The notes: generated by a model not told the origin, from the letters alone. DNA of 64,000 nt from an uncultured Opitutia bacterium (GCA_903855985.1 CAIOAO010000011.1:1-64000), one strand, 5' to 3'; positions 18,299 to 29,038 are shown, counted from the stretch's first letter. Numbers and translations are program-made.

Positions 18299-21151
18299 TC
18301 AGGTCTTCAGGGCGTCGATGCAGCGGGGGCAAACGTCGCCGAAGGTGGGATTGGTTTCGAGGGCGGGAACCCAGCGCCAGCAGCGGGGACAACGCACGTG
18401 GCCAAGCTCGCTGCAGGAGCGGACCTGGACCCCGAGTGCCGTACCGACGGCGGGTGTGAGAGTGACATGCGAGACGATAAAAAGTTCTGGTAGAAAGTCG
18501 CGGTGTTTTTCCAGCAGACGGAAATTTTCGTCTTGTGGTGCGGCGGTCAGTGTGACCTCGGCGTCGAGGGATTTCCCGAGTTTGCCCGCCGCGCGGAGGG
18601 GCTCGATGGCCTCGTTGACCTGCGCGCGGACCTTGAGCAGGGCCGCGACCTCGGATTCGAGGGCGGGGTTGGTCCACTCGGCCGGAACGACGGGCCAGTC
18701 CTGGAGGTGGATGGAGTCGGCGGAGTATTCCTGACCGGTCGTGGCGAAGGACCAGGCCTCGTCCGCGGTGAAGGTCAGGATGGGCGCGAGGAGTTTCACC
18801 AGCGCGCGGAAGATGTGGTGGATCGCGGTCTGCGAGGAGCGCCGGAGCGGGGAGTGGGTGCCGAGCGTGTAGAGCCGGTCCTTCAGGATGTCGTGGTACG
18901 TCGCGGACAGCGTGACCGAGCAGAACTGGTTGCAGAGCTGGTAAACGCGGTGGAACTCGTAGGCGTCGTAGGCCGCGGTGCACTCGCGGACCAGCACCGC
19001 GGTCTGGTGCAGGGCCCAGCGGTCGAGCGTGTCGAGCTGGGCGGCGGGCACGGCGTCGCGGGCCGCGTCGAAGTCGAACAGGTTCGAGATCTGGTAGCGG
19101 AAGGTGTTGCGGATGAGCCGGTAGGTTTCGCCGACGTGCCCGAGGATCTCCTTTGAGATCGGGATATCGTCGCGGAAATCCTGCGAGGAGATCCAGAGGC
19201 GGATGACGTCGGCGCCATACTCACCGATGTAGGCATCGCTGGTCTGGGGCTTTTCGTAGGAGCTGCTCTTGGAGATCTTGTTGCGTTCGTGGTCGACGAT
19301 GAAGCCGTGGGTGAGGACGGCCTTGTACGGCGCGGCGCCATAGGCGATCACGCTGGTCCAGAGTGAGGACTGGAACCAGCCGCGGTGCTGGTCGCTGCCC
19401 TCGAGGTAGAGGTCGGCGGGCCACGACGTGCCGCCCTGGCCGCGTTTCAACACGGCGGCGTGGGAGGAACCGGAGTCGATCCAGACGTCCAGCGTGTCGC
19501 GTCCGCAGGTGAGCTCGGCGGCCGCCGGCCAGCCGGCGGGGAGCTTCACGCCCTCGAGGATTTGCGCGGGGGTGGCATCGTACCAGAAGTTGGAGCCGAG
19601 TTGCTCGAGCTTGTCCGCGACGGCGCGGGCGACGCCGGCGTCGAGGAAGGCGTTTTTCTTCGCGTCGAAGAACGCGGGGATGGGCACGCCCCACGAGCGC
19701 TGGCGGCTGATGCACCAGTCGGGGCGCGACTCGACGGCACCGCGGATGCGGGCCTCGCCCCAGGCTGGGATCCAGCCCTGGTGGGTGGCGATCTTGGCGA
19801 TCTCGGCGAGGGCGGTGGTACGCGTGTTGTTTTTGTCGAGGGCGACGAACCACTGGTCCACCGCGCGGAAGATGATCGGGGTCTTGGAGCGCCAGCAGTG
19901 CGGGTAGCTGTGCGCGTACTTGGCCTTGGCCAGCAGGGCGTTGGCGGCGGCCAGTTTCTTCAGGACCGCGAGGTTGGCGGGCGCGGGCTTCTTGGCGGCG
20001 AGGTCCTCGACGGTCTCGAGGGTGGTGAGGCCGACCAGGTCGGCGGGAACGCGCCCGTCGTCGAGGTATTTGCCGTCGTCACCGACGGGGCAGTAGATCT
20101 CGAGCTTGTATTTCAGGCCGGTGAGATAGTCGTCCGCGCCGTGGCCGGGCGCGGTGTGCACGGCGCCGGTGCCGCTGTCGGTCGTGACATAGTCGGCGAG
20201 CACGACGGGCGAGGCGCGGTCGATGAAGGGATGGCGGGCGGCGAGGTGTTCGAGCTCGGCGCCCTTGCGCGTGGCGACGATGGCCGGCGCCGCTTCGATC
20301 TTGGCGGCGGACAGCACGGAGCCGAGCAGGGCTTCGGCGACGACCAGGCGCTCGGCGCCAACATCCGCGACGACGTAGTCCACGGTTGGGTGCAGCGCGA
20401 TCGCGAGGTTCGCCGGGATCGTCCAGGGGGTGGTCGTCCAGATGACGAGGTAGAGGGGCTTGTCCGTGGGCAGGCCGAATTTCGCGGCCTCGGCGGTGGG
20501 CACGAGGAACTTCACCCAGATGGCGATGGAGGTGTGGTCCTTGTACTCGATCTCGGCCTCGGCGAGGGCGGTTTCGAAGGGGATGGACCAGTACACCGGC
20601 TTCTTGGCCCGATAGGTCAGGCCGTTTTCGACGAACGCCGCGAAGGTCCGGACGATGTCGGCCTCGAAGGCCGGCGCCTTGGTCTTGTACTCGTGCGGCC
20701 AGTCACCCAGGACACCGAGGCGCTTGAACTGGGCGGTTTGCTTGGCGATCCAGGACTCGGAAAAGGCGTCGCACATCGCGCGCAACTGGGCGGTCGTGAC
20801 GGTCTCGTTTTTGGCCCGGAGCTCGCTGGTGACCTTCTGCTCGATCGGCAGGCCGTGGCAGTCCCAGCCGGGGACATAGGGCGTGCGGAAACCGCGCATG
20901 GACTTGTACCGATTGAGCAGGTCCTTGAGGGTCTTGTTCAGCGCGGTGCCGATATGGACGTCGCCGTTGGTGAAGGGCGGGCCGTCGTGCAACACGAAGG
21001 TCGGGGCCCCGGCGCGGTTCTTCTGGATGGCCTCGTAGAGGCCCATTTTCTCCCAATGCGCGACGCGCCCGGGCTCGCGCTGGGCCAGGCCGGCCCGCAT
21101 GGGAAAGTCCGTTTTAGGGAGCTGCAGCGTGTCTTTAAGTTCGTGCGCCAT
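18299..21151 (-). CDS. ileS: Isoleucyl-tRNA synthetase
   Basis: 950 residues starting MAHELKDTLQLPKTDFPMRA, as in bacterial IleS. The HIGH motif region is PPFTNGDVHIGTALNKTLKD near residue 60, and the KMSKS-like loop is KISKSS near 625. The C-terminal zinc-binding site is intact (GHVRCPRCWRWVP and VCPRCIDALK), as in the bacterial IleS1 type. An upstream in-frame start at 21196 would add 15 residues without family support. It follows hemG by 57 bases and precedes the DksA-like gene by 27 on the same strand. Confidence 0.97.
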   Translation of the reverse strand: MAHELKDTLQLPKTDFPMRAGLAQREPGRVAHWEKMGLYEAIQKNRAGAPTFVLHDGPPFTNGDVHIGTALNKTLKDLLNRYKSMRGFRTPYVPGWDCHGLPIEQKVTSELRAKNETVTTAQLRAMCDAFSESWIAKQTAQFKRLGVLGDWPHEYKTKAPAFEADIVRTFAAFVENGLTYRAKKPVYWSIPFETALAEAEIEYKDHTSIAIWVKFLVPTAEAAKFGLPTDKPLYLVIWTTTPWTIPANLAIALHPTVDYVVADVGAERLVVAEALLGSVLSAAKIEAAPAIVATRKGAELEHLAARHPFIDRASPVVLADYVTTDSGTGAVHTAPGHGADDYLTGLKYKLEIYCPVGDDGKYLDDGRVPADLVGLTTLETVEDLAAKKPAPANLAVLKKLAAANALLAKAKYAHSYPHCWRSKTPIIFRAVDQWFVALDKNNTRTTALAEIAKIATHQGWIPAWGEARIRGAVESRPDWCISRQRSWGVPIPAFFDAKKNAFLDAGVARAVADKLEQLGSNFWYDATPAQILEGVKLPAGWPAAAELTCGRDTLDVWIDSGSSHAAVLKRGQGGTSWPADLYLEGSDQHRGWFQSSLWTSVIAYGAAPYKAVLTHGFIVDHERNKISKSSSYEKPQTSDAYIGEYGADVIRLWISSQDFRDDIPISKEILGHVGETYRLIRNTFRYQISNLFDFDAARDAVPAAQLDTLDRWALHQTAVLVRECTAAYDAYEFHRVYQLCNQFCSVTLSATYHDILKDRLYTLGTHSPLRRSSQTAIHHIFRALVKLLAPILTFTADEAWSFATTGQEYSADSIHLQDWPVVPAEWTNPALESEVAALLKVRAQVNEAIEPLRAAGKLGKSLDAEVTLTAAPQDENFRLLEKHRDFLPELFIVSHVTLTPAVGTALGVQVRSCSELGHVRCPRCWRWVPALETNPTFGDVCPRCIDALKT

Positions 21152-21208
21152 GCCAAAGAAAACGCGCGAGGCTAGGCCCCGCGCAGAGTGAGTCAAGGGG
21201 AGACGCCT

Positions 21209-22582
21209 TCAGACCGGCACCGCGCGCGCCGCCAGGGCTTCCCCGGCCGCGACACAGGCGGGCAGGGCGATGCCATCGCGGGCCTGGCCGCCGATGTACA
21301 GGCCCGGATTGGCGCGTTCGCAGGCCGCCATCGCACCGAGGTGGTGCTCATAGCCCAGATTATACTGGGGAATAGCCCGCGGCCAAAGCGTGTGGCGCGA
21401 AAAGACCGGCTCGCCGGTGACCCCGAGCAGTTCGGTGAGGTCGGGGCGGATGCGCGCGAGCAGCCGGTCGGGCGGGAGCGAGGCGACTTCCGGCTCCCGC
21501 GCGCCCCCCACCATGACGGTGAGTGCGACATGGCCTTCCGGGGCACGTCCGGGAAACAGTGACGAGGAAAACAGCACGCCGAGGACCGAGCGATGCTCGA
21601 CCGCCGGCACCAACAGGCCGAAGCCGTCCAGCGGGTGGGCCACCTGTTCCCGGCGGAAGCCCAGGAAAAGCGAGGCGACGGGCGGATGGTCGATGGTGTC
21701 GAGCCCGGCGAGGGGACGCTCGGCGAGCGGGCCAACGCGAAGTGAAGCGAGGGCCGGGGCGGGCAGAGCGGTGATCACCGCGTCGAAGGTCTCGGTCTGG
21801 GCCGCGTGGCCGTCATGCCAGATGACATTCCAGCGGGCGCCGGGCACGAGGCCCTCGAGCCGGGCGTTGAGCGAGAGCACACCTGCAGGAAGGCGGGCCG
21901 CCAGGGCCAGCGGAAGCATCTGCAGGCCCTGGGTGAACGAAATGATCCCCGGCCGGGGCTCGCCGCGGGCGCGTCGCGCCTTGGCGGTGGCGATCAGGCC
22001 GCGCAGGAGCGAGCCGTGGGCCTTCTCGAGTTCCCAGAGCTTGGGAAAGGAGTAGCGGGCGGATAATTTCTGCGGGTTGCCGGCGTAGATGCCGCTCACA
22101 AACGGGTTGAGGGCGTAGTTGACGATCTCCTGGCCGAAGTGGGAGCGGGTGAACTCCTCGAGGCTGAGGTCCGCGGTCCGCACGCGGCGGCCGGAGACCA
22201 GTTCGACGAGCAGCCGGATCTTGGCGGCGGGGGAAAGCAGGGACGAACCCAGGAAGGATGCCAGCGAGTGCGGGGCGGCGACCGGCCGGCCGCGGCGGAC
22301 GATATAGCGGTGCTTGGCCGCGGGGCTGGCGGCCACGCAGGCGCCGGTGAGGCCGATTTCGGCGAGCAGGGCGGTCAGGGCGGGCTCGCCGGTGACGATC
22401 GTGTTGGGTCCGGCCTCGATGAGCCAGCCGCCGGTGTTTTCGCTGCGGATGGCGCCGCCGACGCGGCTGGATTGCTCGAAGAGGCGGACCCGGTGCCCGC
22501 GCTGGGTGAGCCGGTGGGCGGCGGTCAGGCCGGTGATACCGGCGCCGAGGATGGCGATCGATTGAGGAGCGGAGGAGCCCAC
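21209..22582 (-). CDS. hemG: Protoporphyrinogen oxidase (HemY/HemG FAD type)
   Basis: Oxidises protoporphyrinogen IX (or coproporphyrinogen III in some lineages) with FAD and O2. 457 residues. The Rossmann motif is AILGAGITGLTAAHRL, followed by RVRLFEQSSRVGGAIRS. NPFVSGIYAGNPQKLSARYS in the middle and GLYIGGQARDGIALPACVAA at the C-terminus are diagnostic of the HemY family. The enzyme lies downstream of hemF and hemE on the same strand, which together cover the last oxygen-dependent heme steps except ferrochelatase. A coproporphyrin-pathway role is not favoured because hemF is present. Confidence 0.92.
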   Translation of the reverse strand: MGSSAPQSIAILGAGITGLTAAHRLTQRGHRVRLFEQSSRVGGAIRSENTGGWLIEAGPNTIVTGEPALTALLAEIGLTGACVAASPAAKHRYIVRRGRPVAAPHSLASFLGSSLLSPAAKIRLLVELVSGRRVRTADLSLEEFTRSHFGQEIVNYALNPFVSGIYAGNPQKLSARYSFPKLWELEKAHGSLLRGLIATAKARRARGEPRPGIISFTQGLQMLPLALAARLPAGVLSLNARLEGLVPGARWNVIWHDGHAAQTETFDAVITALPAPALASLRVGPLAERPLAGLDTIDHPPVASLFLGFRREQVAHPLDGFGLLVPAVEHRSVLGVLFSSSLFPGRAPEGHVALTVMVGGAREPEVASLPPDRLLARIRPDLTELLGVTGEPVFSRHTLWPRAIPQYNLGYEHHLGAMAACERANPGLYIGGQARDGIALPACVAAGEALAARAVPV

Positions 22583-22641
22583 GAATTACGCGGATCGATG
22601 TGAATTATTCCGATGGGAGAGGTGACAGGCTGAGGCCGGGG

Positions 22642-23673
22642 TTACTTCCACGCGGTTACGGTGGAGACGAGGGCTTCGAAGCACTCGATCTTGGCCTGCG
22701 GGAGGATGCCGTGGCCGAGGTTGAAAATGTGCCCCGAGGTGCCGCGCATCGATTCCAGCAGCTTGGCGGTCTCGCGCACGACGATGGCGGGCGTGGTGTT
22801 GAGGAGGACGGGGTCGAGATTGCCCTGCACGGCGACATTGGCCGGCAACGTGCGGCGGACAATCGAGAGATCGTTGGTCCAGTCCACGCTGAGCACCCGC
22901 ACCCCGGTAAAAGCCTGGTCGGTGATGTGCGGGGCCGTGCCCTTGGCGTAGAGGATGACAGGGAAATCCTTGGGCAGCGCGGCGACGATCTGGCGGATCC
23001 ACTTGAGTGAGGCGGCTTCGTAGTCCGGGCCGGCGATGATGCCACCCCAGGAATCGAAAATCTGGATGGCGTCCGCCCCGGCGCGAATCTGCATCTGAAA
23101 ATAGGCGATCAGCGCGGCGGTCAGTTTTTCCAGCAGAGCGTCGAAGGTGGCGCGGTCGGTGTAGAAAAGCAGCTTGATGCGCTCAAACTCATCGGAGCTG
23201 CCGCCCTCAACCATGTAGGTCGCGAGCGTCCACGGGGAGCCGCCGAAGCCGAGCAGCGCCTTTTTCCCGGCGAGTTCCTTTTTCAGGAGGACGAGGGCGT
23301 CGGCGACATAGCGGAGCTTCTCGGGGACGGCGGCGGCGGGCGCGAGCGCGTCGATCTGGGCGCGGGTATCGAGGCGGTAGTCCATCCCGATGCCACCCTC
23401 GTCGCGGAAGCGGTAGCCCTGGCCGAGGGCCTCGGGGATGACGAGGATGTCGGAGAAGAGGATGGCAGCGTCGATACCGGGAAACCGCTGCAGCGGCTGG
23501 AGCGTGACCTCGGCGGCGAGCGCGGGCGTGCGGACCATCTCAAGGAAGGAGGATTTGGCCTTCAACGCGCGGTATTCCGGCAGGTAACGGCCGGCCTGGC
23601 GCATGATCCAGAGCGGGGGACGCTCGAGGGGAGTGCAGGCACAGGCGGCGAGGAAACGTTCGCGGGAAGTCAT
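22642..23673 (-). CDS. hemE: Uroporphyrinogen decarboxylase
   Basis: Decarboxylates uroporphyrinogen III to coproporphyrinogen III. 343 residues starting MTSRERFLAACACTPLERPP, then the signature PLWIMRQAGRYLPEYRALK, which is diagnostic of HemE. SDILVIPEALGQG contains the conserved catalytic Asp, and GFGGSPWTLATYMVEGG is the family glycine motif. NLGHGILPQAK near the C-terminus completes the active site. The frame is open farther upstream, but homology begins at ATG 23673. It lies between hemF (70-base gap) and hemG (59-base gap). Confidence 0.97.
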   Translation of the reverse strand: MTSRERFLAACACTPLERPPLWIMRQAGRYLPEYRALKAKSSFLEMVRTPALAAEVTLQPLQRFPGIDAAILFSDILVIPEALGQGYRFRDEGGIGMDYRLDTRAQIDALAPAAAVPEKLRYVADALVLLKKELAGKKALLGFGGSPWTLATYMVEGGSSDEFERIKLLFYTDRATFDALLEKLTAALIAYFQMQIRAGADAIQIFDSWGGIIAGPDYEAASLKWIRQIVAALPKDFPVILYAKGTAPHITDQAFTGVRVLSVDWTNDLSIVRRTLPANVAVQGNLDPVLLNTTPAIVVRETAKLLESMRGTSGHIFNLGHGILPQAKIECFEALVSTVTAWK

Positions 23674-23743
23674 AAGGAAAGGGCCAGTGAACACGAATTC
23701 ACGCCAAGGGAGAAGGCCGGAATGGTTTCGCGTCCATTCACGT
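23674..23743. repeat. hemE-hemF spacer with short repeats and a dyad
   Basis: The 70-base spacer includes GTGAAC-ACGAATTCACG on one side and ATTCACG/ATTCGCAG units (CGTCCATTCA, CGTTTATTCG) on the other. The arms are partly complementary (CACGAATTCACG against CATTCACGTTTATTCG). Similar to other short-period intergenic repeats in this window. No gene present. Confidence 0.45.
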
Positions 23744-24712
<969 letters not shown>

Positions 24713-24785
24713 TCAATACAGAAGCATGCCGGGGCGAAGCCAATTTCCGTCGCACGGCCAGCCGGCGGCGCCGGGGCAGGGCCGC

Positions 24786-25802
24786 TCACTTCTTGGGGGC
24801 GGGCGCGGGCAGGGAGAACTTGATCGCGGGGCTGCCGGCGGGCTCGGGGAGCGGGGCGGCTGTGACGGGCGAAGGCTCGGGGGCGGGGCCGGTCTGCGGC
24901 GTGAAGGTCGAACCGGTGAGCGGCATGGCGGCAAAGCCGCGCTCGATGAGCTCGGCGACTTTGACATCGCGGGTCTTGGAATCCGAGCTGCCCATGACCA
25001 CGACGATGAGACGCCGGCCGTTGCGCTGGGCGGTGGCGCTGAGGCAGAAACCGGCGCCGTTGGTGAAGCCGGTTTTCAGGCCGTCCACGCCGTCCACCTT
25101 GCCGAGCAGGTGGTCGTGGTTGGTCATGACAATGACGCGGTCAAAGGAGCGGACGCCCTCGCCGAATTTCCGGGTCTTGACGGACGTGTACTTGAGCACG
25201 TCGGTGGTCAGCAGCAGGTGGCGGCTGAGGATGGCGAAATCGAGCGGGGTGGTCAGGTCACCGTCGGCGAGGTGGCGGCTGGCGGGCGGCAGGCCGTGGG
25301 GGCTCCGGAAAGTGGTGTGCGTCATGCCGATCTCCCGCGCCTTGGCATTCATCAAGTCCACGAAGGCCGGCACGGAACCGGCGGCGGTGCGCGCGAGGGC
25401 GGTGGCAGCGTCATTGGCGGACTGAATCATCATGGCGAAGAGCAGTTCCTCGACCGGGAAGACTTCCTTTTCCTTCAGCCAGACCTGGGTGCCGCCGATC
25501 TTGGAGTCGGACGCGGTGATGGTGACGGGCGTCTGCAGGGTGAGGGCGCCGCTCTGGAGTTTGTCGTGGAGCACGAGAAACGTCATGAGCTTGGTCATGC
25601 TCGCGGGCGGGCTGGCCTCGCCGTCGTGGTCCTCAAACAGCACCTTGCCGGTGGCGGCGTCCATGATGACGGCGCCCTTGTAGGCGTTGGCATCCGGGAC
25701 GGTGGCGGGCCGGGAGGGGCGGGCGCGCGCGAAGGCGGTGGCCGGGGCGAGCGCGACGGCGCAGAGCAGGAAAACGGCGAGGAACGGGCGCGGCAAAATC
25801 AT
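24786..25802 (-). CDS. D-alanyl-D-alanine carboxypeptidase (PBP5/DacA-like)
   Basis: Periplasmic serine peptidase that trims peptidoglycan pentapeptides. 338 residues with a signal peptide (MILPRPFLAVFLLCAVALAP, cleaved near AFA-RA). Active-site motifs are SMTK (Ser68-Lys71 in ASPPASMTKL), SAN in MIQSANDAATAL, and KTG in GLKTGFTNGAG. The usual C-terminal beta-sandwich and amphipathic anchor helix are absent. Instead the protein ends in a Pro/Ala-rich tail, so it may be soluble. It is 85 bases upstream of hemF on the same strand with no functional link. Confidence 0.92.
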   Translation of the reverse strand: MILPRPFLAVFLLCAVALAPATAFARARPSRPATVPDANAYKGAVIMDAATGKVLFEDHDGEASPPASMTKLMTFLVLHDKLQSGALTLQTPVTITASDSKIGGTQVWLKEKEVFPVEELLFAMMIQSANDAATALARTAAGSVPAFVDLMNAKAREIGMTHTTFRSPHGLPPASRHLADGDLTTPLDFAILSRHLLLTTDVLKYTSVKTRKFGEGVRSFDRVIVMTNHDHLLGKVDGVDGLKTGFTNGAGFCLSATAQRNGRRLIVVVMGSSDSKTRDVKVAELIERGFAAMPLTGSTFTPQTGPAPEPSPVTAAPLPEPAGSPAIKFSLPAPAPKK

Positions 25803-25916
25803 GCGTGAGAGCGAACAGGGATTTCGCGGCGCGGGGCGAGCAGAAACACGCGGCTATTTTGCGCTCCGGTGGTTGTGCTGCGGGCAACTTTGGCTAAGGG
25901 TTGGGGTCGTTCTCCC

Positions 25917-26903
25917 ATGGCCGTTCAATTCAAGGACTATTACCAGATCCTCGGGGTCGCCCGCACGGCGACGCCGGAGGAAATCAAACAGGCCTTCCGC
26001 AAGCTCGCGCGGATCCATCACCCCGACGTGGCCAAGAACAAGGCCACCGGGGAGGCGAAATTCAAGGAGATCAACGAGGCCTACGAGGTGTTGGGCGACC
26101 CGGAGAAGCGGAAGCGCTACGACGAGCTGGGGCCGAATTGGCAGGACACCGGCGGCCAGCCGGCCTACGGCGGCGGGCCGCGCGGCGGCATGCGCGGGCG
26201 GGGTCCGGCCGGAGGGCCCGACTTCGAGTTTGATGGGACGGGCTTCAGCGACTTTTTCGAGTCGTTCTTCGGCAGCGGCCGGGGCGGGGCGGGTCCGCGC
26301 CGGCGCGGACCGGTGGCGATGGACGAGGACGAAGAGGGTTTTTCCCAAGCTGGCAACGACGTGGAGGCCGATCTGCTGGTAACGCTCGAGGACTCCTTCC
26401 GGGGTTCAAAGCGCAAGGTCACGCTGCGCCGGCCCGCGCAGCGTGGCGGCGAGGACCGGCTCAATACCTATGAGGTTAAAATCCCGGCGGGGGTGAGGGA
26501 TGGCCAACGTATCCGGCTCGCGGGCCAGGGCGGGGCGGGATTTGGCTGGGCGGCGGCGGGCGACCTTTACCTGCGCGTGCGGCTGGCGCGGCATCCGGAT
26601 TTTACCGTCGAAGAGGCCGATTTGAACTACGACCTCGATCTCGCGCCCTGGGAGGCGGTGCTGGGCGTCGCGGTGAAAATCCCGGCGCTCGACGGCCTGA
26701 CCACGTTGCGCGTGCCGGCCGGCACGGCGGCGGGCAGCCGGCTGCGGTTGCGCGGACTGGGCTTGCCGCGGGAGGACAAAACCCGCGGCGACCTCTATGC
26801 CACCGTGCACATCCAAGTGCCGGCAACGGTGTCGGAGGAGGAGAAGGCCGAGTGGGAAAAACTCGCCAAGGCCTCGACCTTCAACCCGCGGAATCCGGCC
26901 TGA
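25917..26903 (+). CDS. CbpA-type DnaJ co-chaperone
   Basis: 328 residues starting MAVQFKDYYQILGVARTATP. The J-domain (1-70) has the essential HPD at residues 35-37. A Gly/Arg/Phe-rich linker (80-125; PAYGGGPRGGMRGRGPAGG) follows, then two C-terminal beta-barrel substrate domains (VEADLLVTLEDSFRGSKRKV, LYLRVRLARHPDFTVEEADL). No CxxCxGxG zinc repeats are present, so it belongs to the CbpA/type II class rather than DnaJ proper. It would stimulate DnaK ATPase. A longer reading from 25869 has no family match. It is divergent from the carboxypeptidase gene. Confidence 0.93.
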   Translation: MAVQFKDYYQILGVARTATPEEIKQAFRKLARIHHPDVAKNKATGEAKFKEINEAYEVLGDPEKRKRYDELGPNWQDTGGQPAYGGGPRGGMRGRGPAGGPDFEFDGTGFSDFFESFFGSGRGGAGPRRRGPVAMDEDEEGFSQAGNDVEADLLVTLEDSFRGSKRKVTLRRPAQRGGEDRLNTYEVKIPAGVRDGQRIRLAGQGGAGFGWAAAGDLYLRVRLARHPDFTVEEADLNYDLDLAPWEAVLGVAVKIPALDGLTTLRVPAGTAAGSRLRLRGLGLPREDKTRGDLYATVHIQVPATVSEEEKAEWEKLAKASTFNPRNPA

Positions 26904-26933
26904 GCCGGATTTCGTCCGGGACAGGCGCGCGGG

Positions 26934-27287
26934 TCAGAGGCGCTCGTCCATCTTGCGCAGCCGGGCGGCCATGACGGTCATCAGCTGGATCGCAAAATAG
27001 GGGTTCTGCTGAACGAGAAAGAGGAAGCGCTTGTGATCGATGCTCACGAGCCGGGCCGTGGCGGTAACGGTCGCGGTGGCATTGCGCGGCCGGTCCTCGA
27101 TCAGGGCCATCTCGCCGAAGACCCCGCCGGCCTCGACGGTTTCGACCACCTGGCCGTTGATCACGATATCCACCCGGCCAGCGATGACGGCGTACATCCG
27201 GTCGGCGGAATCGCCGGCGCGGAAGATGACTTCGCCGGCGGCGACATCGAAGGCGGCCTCATCCTTGTCGAACAGGTTAATTTTCAT
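26934..27287 (-). CDS. Single-domain cyclic nucleotide-binding (Crp-like) protein
   Basis: 117 residues consisting of a cNMP-binding beta-roll and a terminal helix with no DNA-binding or catalytic partner. The phosphate-binding cassette appears as VEAGGVFGEMALIEDRPRNA, with the Gly-Glu...Arg pattern that binds cAMP/cGMP. FRAGDSADRMYAVIAGRVDI is the preceding strand pair. Such stand-alone domains may sense nucleotides and act on another protein, but the partner is not evident. It is convergent with the DnaJ-like gene (30-base gap) and 94 bases downstream of prfC. Confidence 0.85.
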   Translation of the reverse strand: MKINLFDKDEAAFDVAAGEVIFRAGDSADRMYAVIAGRVDIVINGQVVETVEAGGVFGEMALIEDRPRNATATVTATARLVSIDHKRFLFLVQQNPYFAIQLMTVMAARLRKMDERL

Positions 27288-27381
27288 CGGGGGTTAAATT
27301 GCTGCCAGTCAGCACCAAAAAACCCCGGCGACAATTCGAACCGTCACCTGTCACCGCATCGTAACAATGGGGCCCCAGCCC

Positions 27382-29028
27382 TTAAACCTGCTCCAGCGGA
27401 AGATCGTGCAGCTTCAGCTCCGGGTTCTTCTCGATAAAGTAGCGCATCGTCCAGTCGTTGGGGAAGAGGACGACGGGCTGGTCGAGCTTGTCGGTGCCGA
27501 AGGCGACGCCGCTGGCGACGATCAGGCGGGTGACGTCGGGGAGCTTCTCCGCCGGGTTGGCGGGCGCCAGCCACTTCATGATGGTCCAGTTGGTCGGATC
27601 GAGGCGCGAGGCGGCGCCGTATTCACTCTCGAGGCGGAACTGCACGACCTCGAACTGCAGCGCGCCGACGGCGGCGAGCAGGGTGGAGGTCGTCATGCCG
27701 GCGCGGAGCGTGAGCGACTGGACGACGCCCTCCTGCAGCAGCTGGTCGAGACCGGCGCGGAATTTTTTCGCGTCGGACGGATTCGGGTTGCTGATGAAGG
27801 TGAAGACCTCGGGCGGAAAGCGCGGGATCTCGTCGTAGGCGATGCTCCGGTCCTCGGTGAGCGTGTCACCGATGTGGAACTCGCCGTGGCCCACCAGGCC
27901 GATGACGTCGCCGGGCCAGGCCTCGTCCACCGTCTCGCGTTCCTGGCCGAAGAGCTGGTGGGAGGAGGAAAGGCGGACGGTTTTGCCGGTGCGCTGGTGG
28001 GTGACCAGCATGTCGCGGGTGAACTTGCCCGAGCAGATGCGCACGAAGGCGATGCGGTCGCGGTGGCGCGGGTCCATGTTGGCCTGGATCTTGAAGACGA
28101 AGGCGGAGAAGCGCGGGTAGTCCACCGCGACGACCGGCCCGACCGTGGGCTGGTTGGTGTGGCCGGCAGAGATCTCGAGCATCGCGTTCTTGTGCGGTTG
28201 CGGCGGGACGGAGTCGTGGAGGAAGCCGTCGAGCAGGAGCTGGATGCCGAAGTTGTTCACGGCGCTGCCAAAATAGACGGGGGTCTGCTGCCCGGCGCGG
28301 ACGGCGGCGAGGTCGAAGGTGTGACCGGCGCCGTCGAGCATCGCGAGCTGCTCGGTGACCTGCCCGTAGGTGTAGTCGTCGAGCTTCTCGCGGACCGCGG
28401 GGTCGGCAAGGGAGGTGACGTTGACGGGGGCCTGAAATTTGCCGCCGGCGACGCGCTCGAACAGATGAACCTCGCGGGAGCGGCGGTCGAAGACGCCGCG
28501 GAACGACGGGCCGTTGCCGAGCGGCCAGATGACGGGCGCCGACTGCAGGCCGAGCACCTGCTCGAGCTCGTCGAGGAGCTCGAGGGCGTTGCGCGTGGGC
28601 CGGTCGCACTTGTTCATGAACGTGAAGATCGGGATGCCGCGGCGGCGGCAGATCTCGAAGAGCTTGCGCGTCTGGGCCTCAATGCCCTTGGCGGCGTCAA
28701 TCACCATGACAACGGCGTCCACGGCGGTGAGGACGCGGTAGGTGTCCTCCGAAAAGTCCTTGTGGCCTGGGGTGTCGAGCAGGTTGACCGCGTAGCCCGC
28801 GTAATCGAACTGGAGGACGGTCGAGCTGATGGAGATGCCGCGCTGCTTTTCGAGCTCCATCCAGTCAGAGGCGGTGGCGCGCTGGTTTTTGCGCGCGGTC
28901 ACGGAGCCTGCCAGGTGGATGGCGTTGCCGTAGAGCAGGAACTTCTCCGTGAGCGTGGTTTTGCCCGCATCGGGGTGCGAGATGATCGCAAAAGTGCGAC
29001 GGCGGGCGATTTCAGCGGCGGGGGACAT
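27382..29028 (-). CDS. prfC: Peptide chain release factor 3
   Basis: GTPase that recycles RF1/RF2 from the ribosome. 548 residues. G1 is FAIISHPDAGKTTLTEKFL, G2 area KQRGISISSTVLQFDY, G3 LLDTPGHKDFSEDTYR and G4 FMNKCDRPTRNALELLDE. The GHKDFSEDT form distinguishes RF3 from EF-G. The C-terminal part (VGALQFEVVQFRLESEYG) is RF3-specific. Length is close to the E. coli protein. The upstream gap to a divergent monooxygenase has purine-rich tandem repeats at 29039-29066. Confidence 0.97.
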   Translation of the reverse strand: MSPAAEIARRRTFAIISHPDAGKTTLTEKFLLYGNAIHLAGSVTARKNQRATASDWMELEKQRGISISSTVLQFDYAGYAVNLLDTPGHKDFSEDTYRVLTAVDAVVMVIDAAKGIEAQTRKLFEICRRRGIPIFTFMNKCDRPTRNALELLDELEQVLGLQSAPVIWPLGNGPSFRGVFDRRSREVHLFERVAGGKFQAPVNVTSLADPAVREKLDDYTYGQVTEQLAMLDGAGHTFDLAAVRAGQQTPVYFGSAVNNFGIQLLLDGFLHDSVPPQPHKNAMLEISAGHTNQPTVGPVVAVDYPRFSAFVFKIQANMDPRHRDRIAFVRICSGKFTRDMLVTHQRTGKTVRLSSSHQLFGQERETVDEAWPGDVIGLVGHGEFHIGDTLTEDRSIAYDEIPRFPPEVFTFISNPNPSDAKKFRAGLDQLLQEGVVQSLTLRAGMTTSTLLAAVGALQFEVVQFRLESEYGAASRLDPTNWTIMKWLAPANPAEKLPDVTRLIVASGVAFGTDKLDQPVVLFPNDWTMRYFIEKNPELKLHDLPLEQV

Positions 29029-29038
29029 GACGGAAAGG

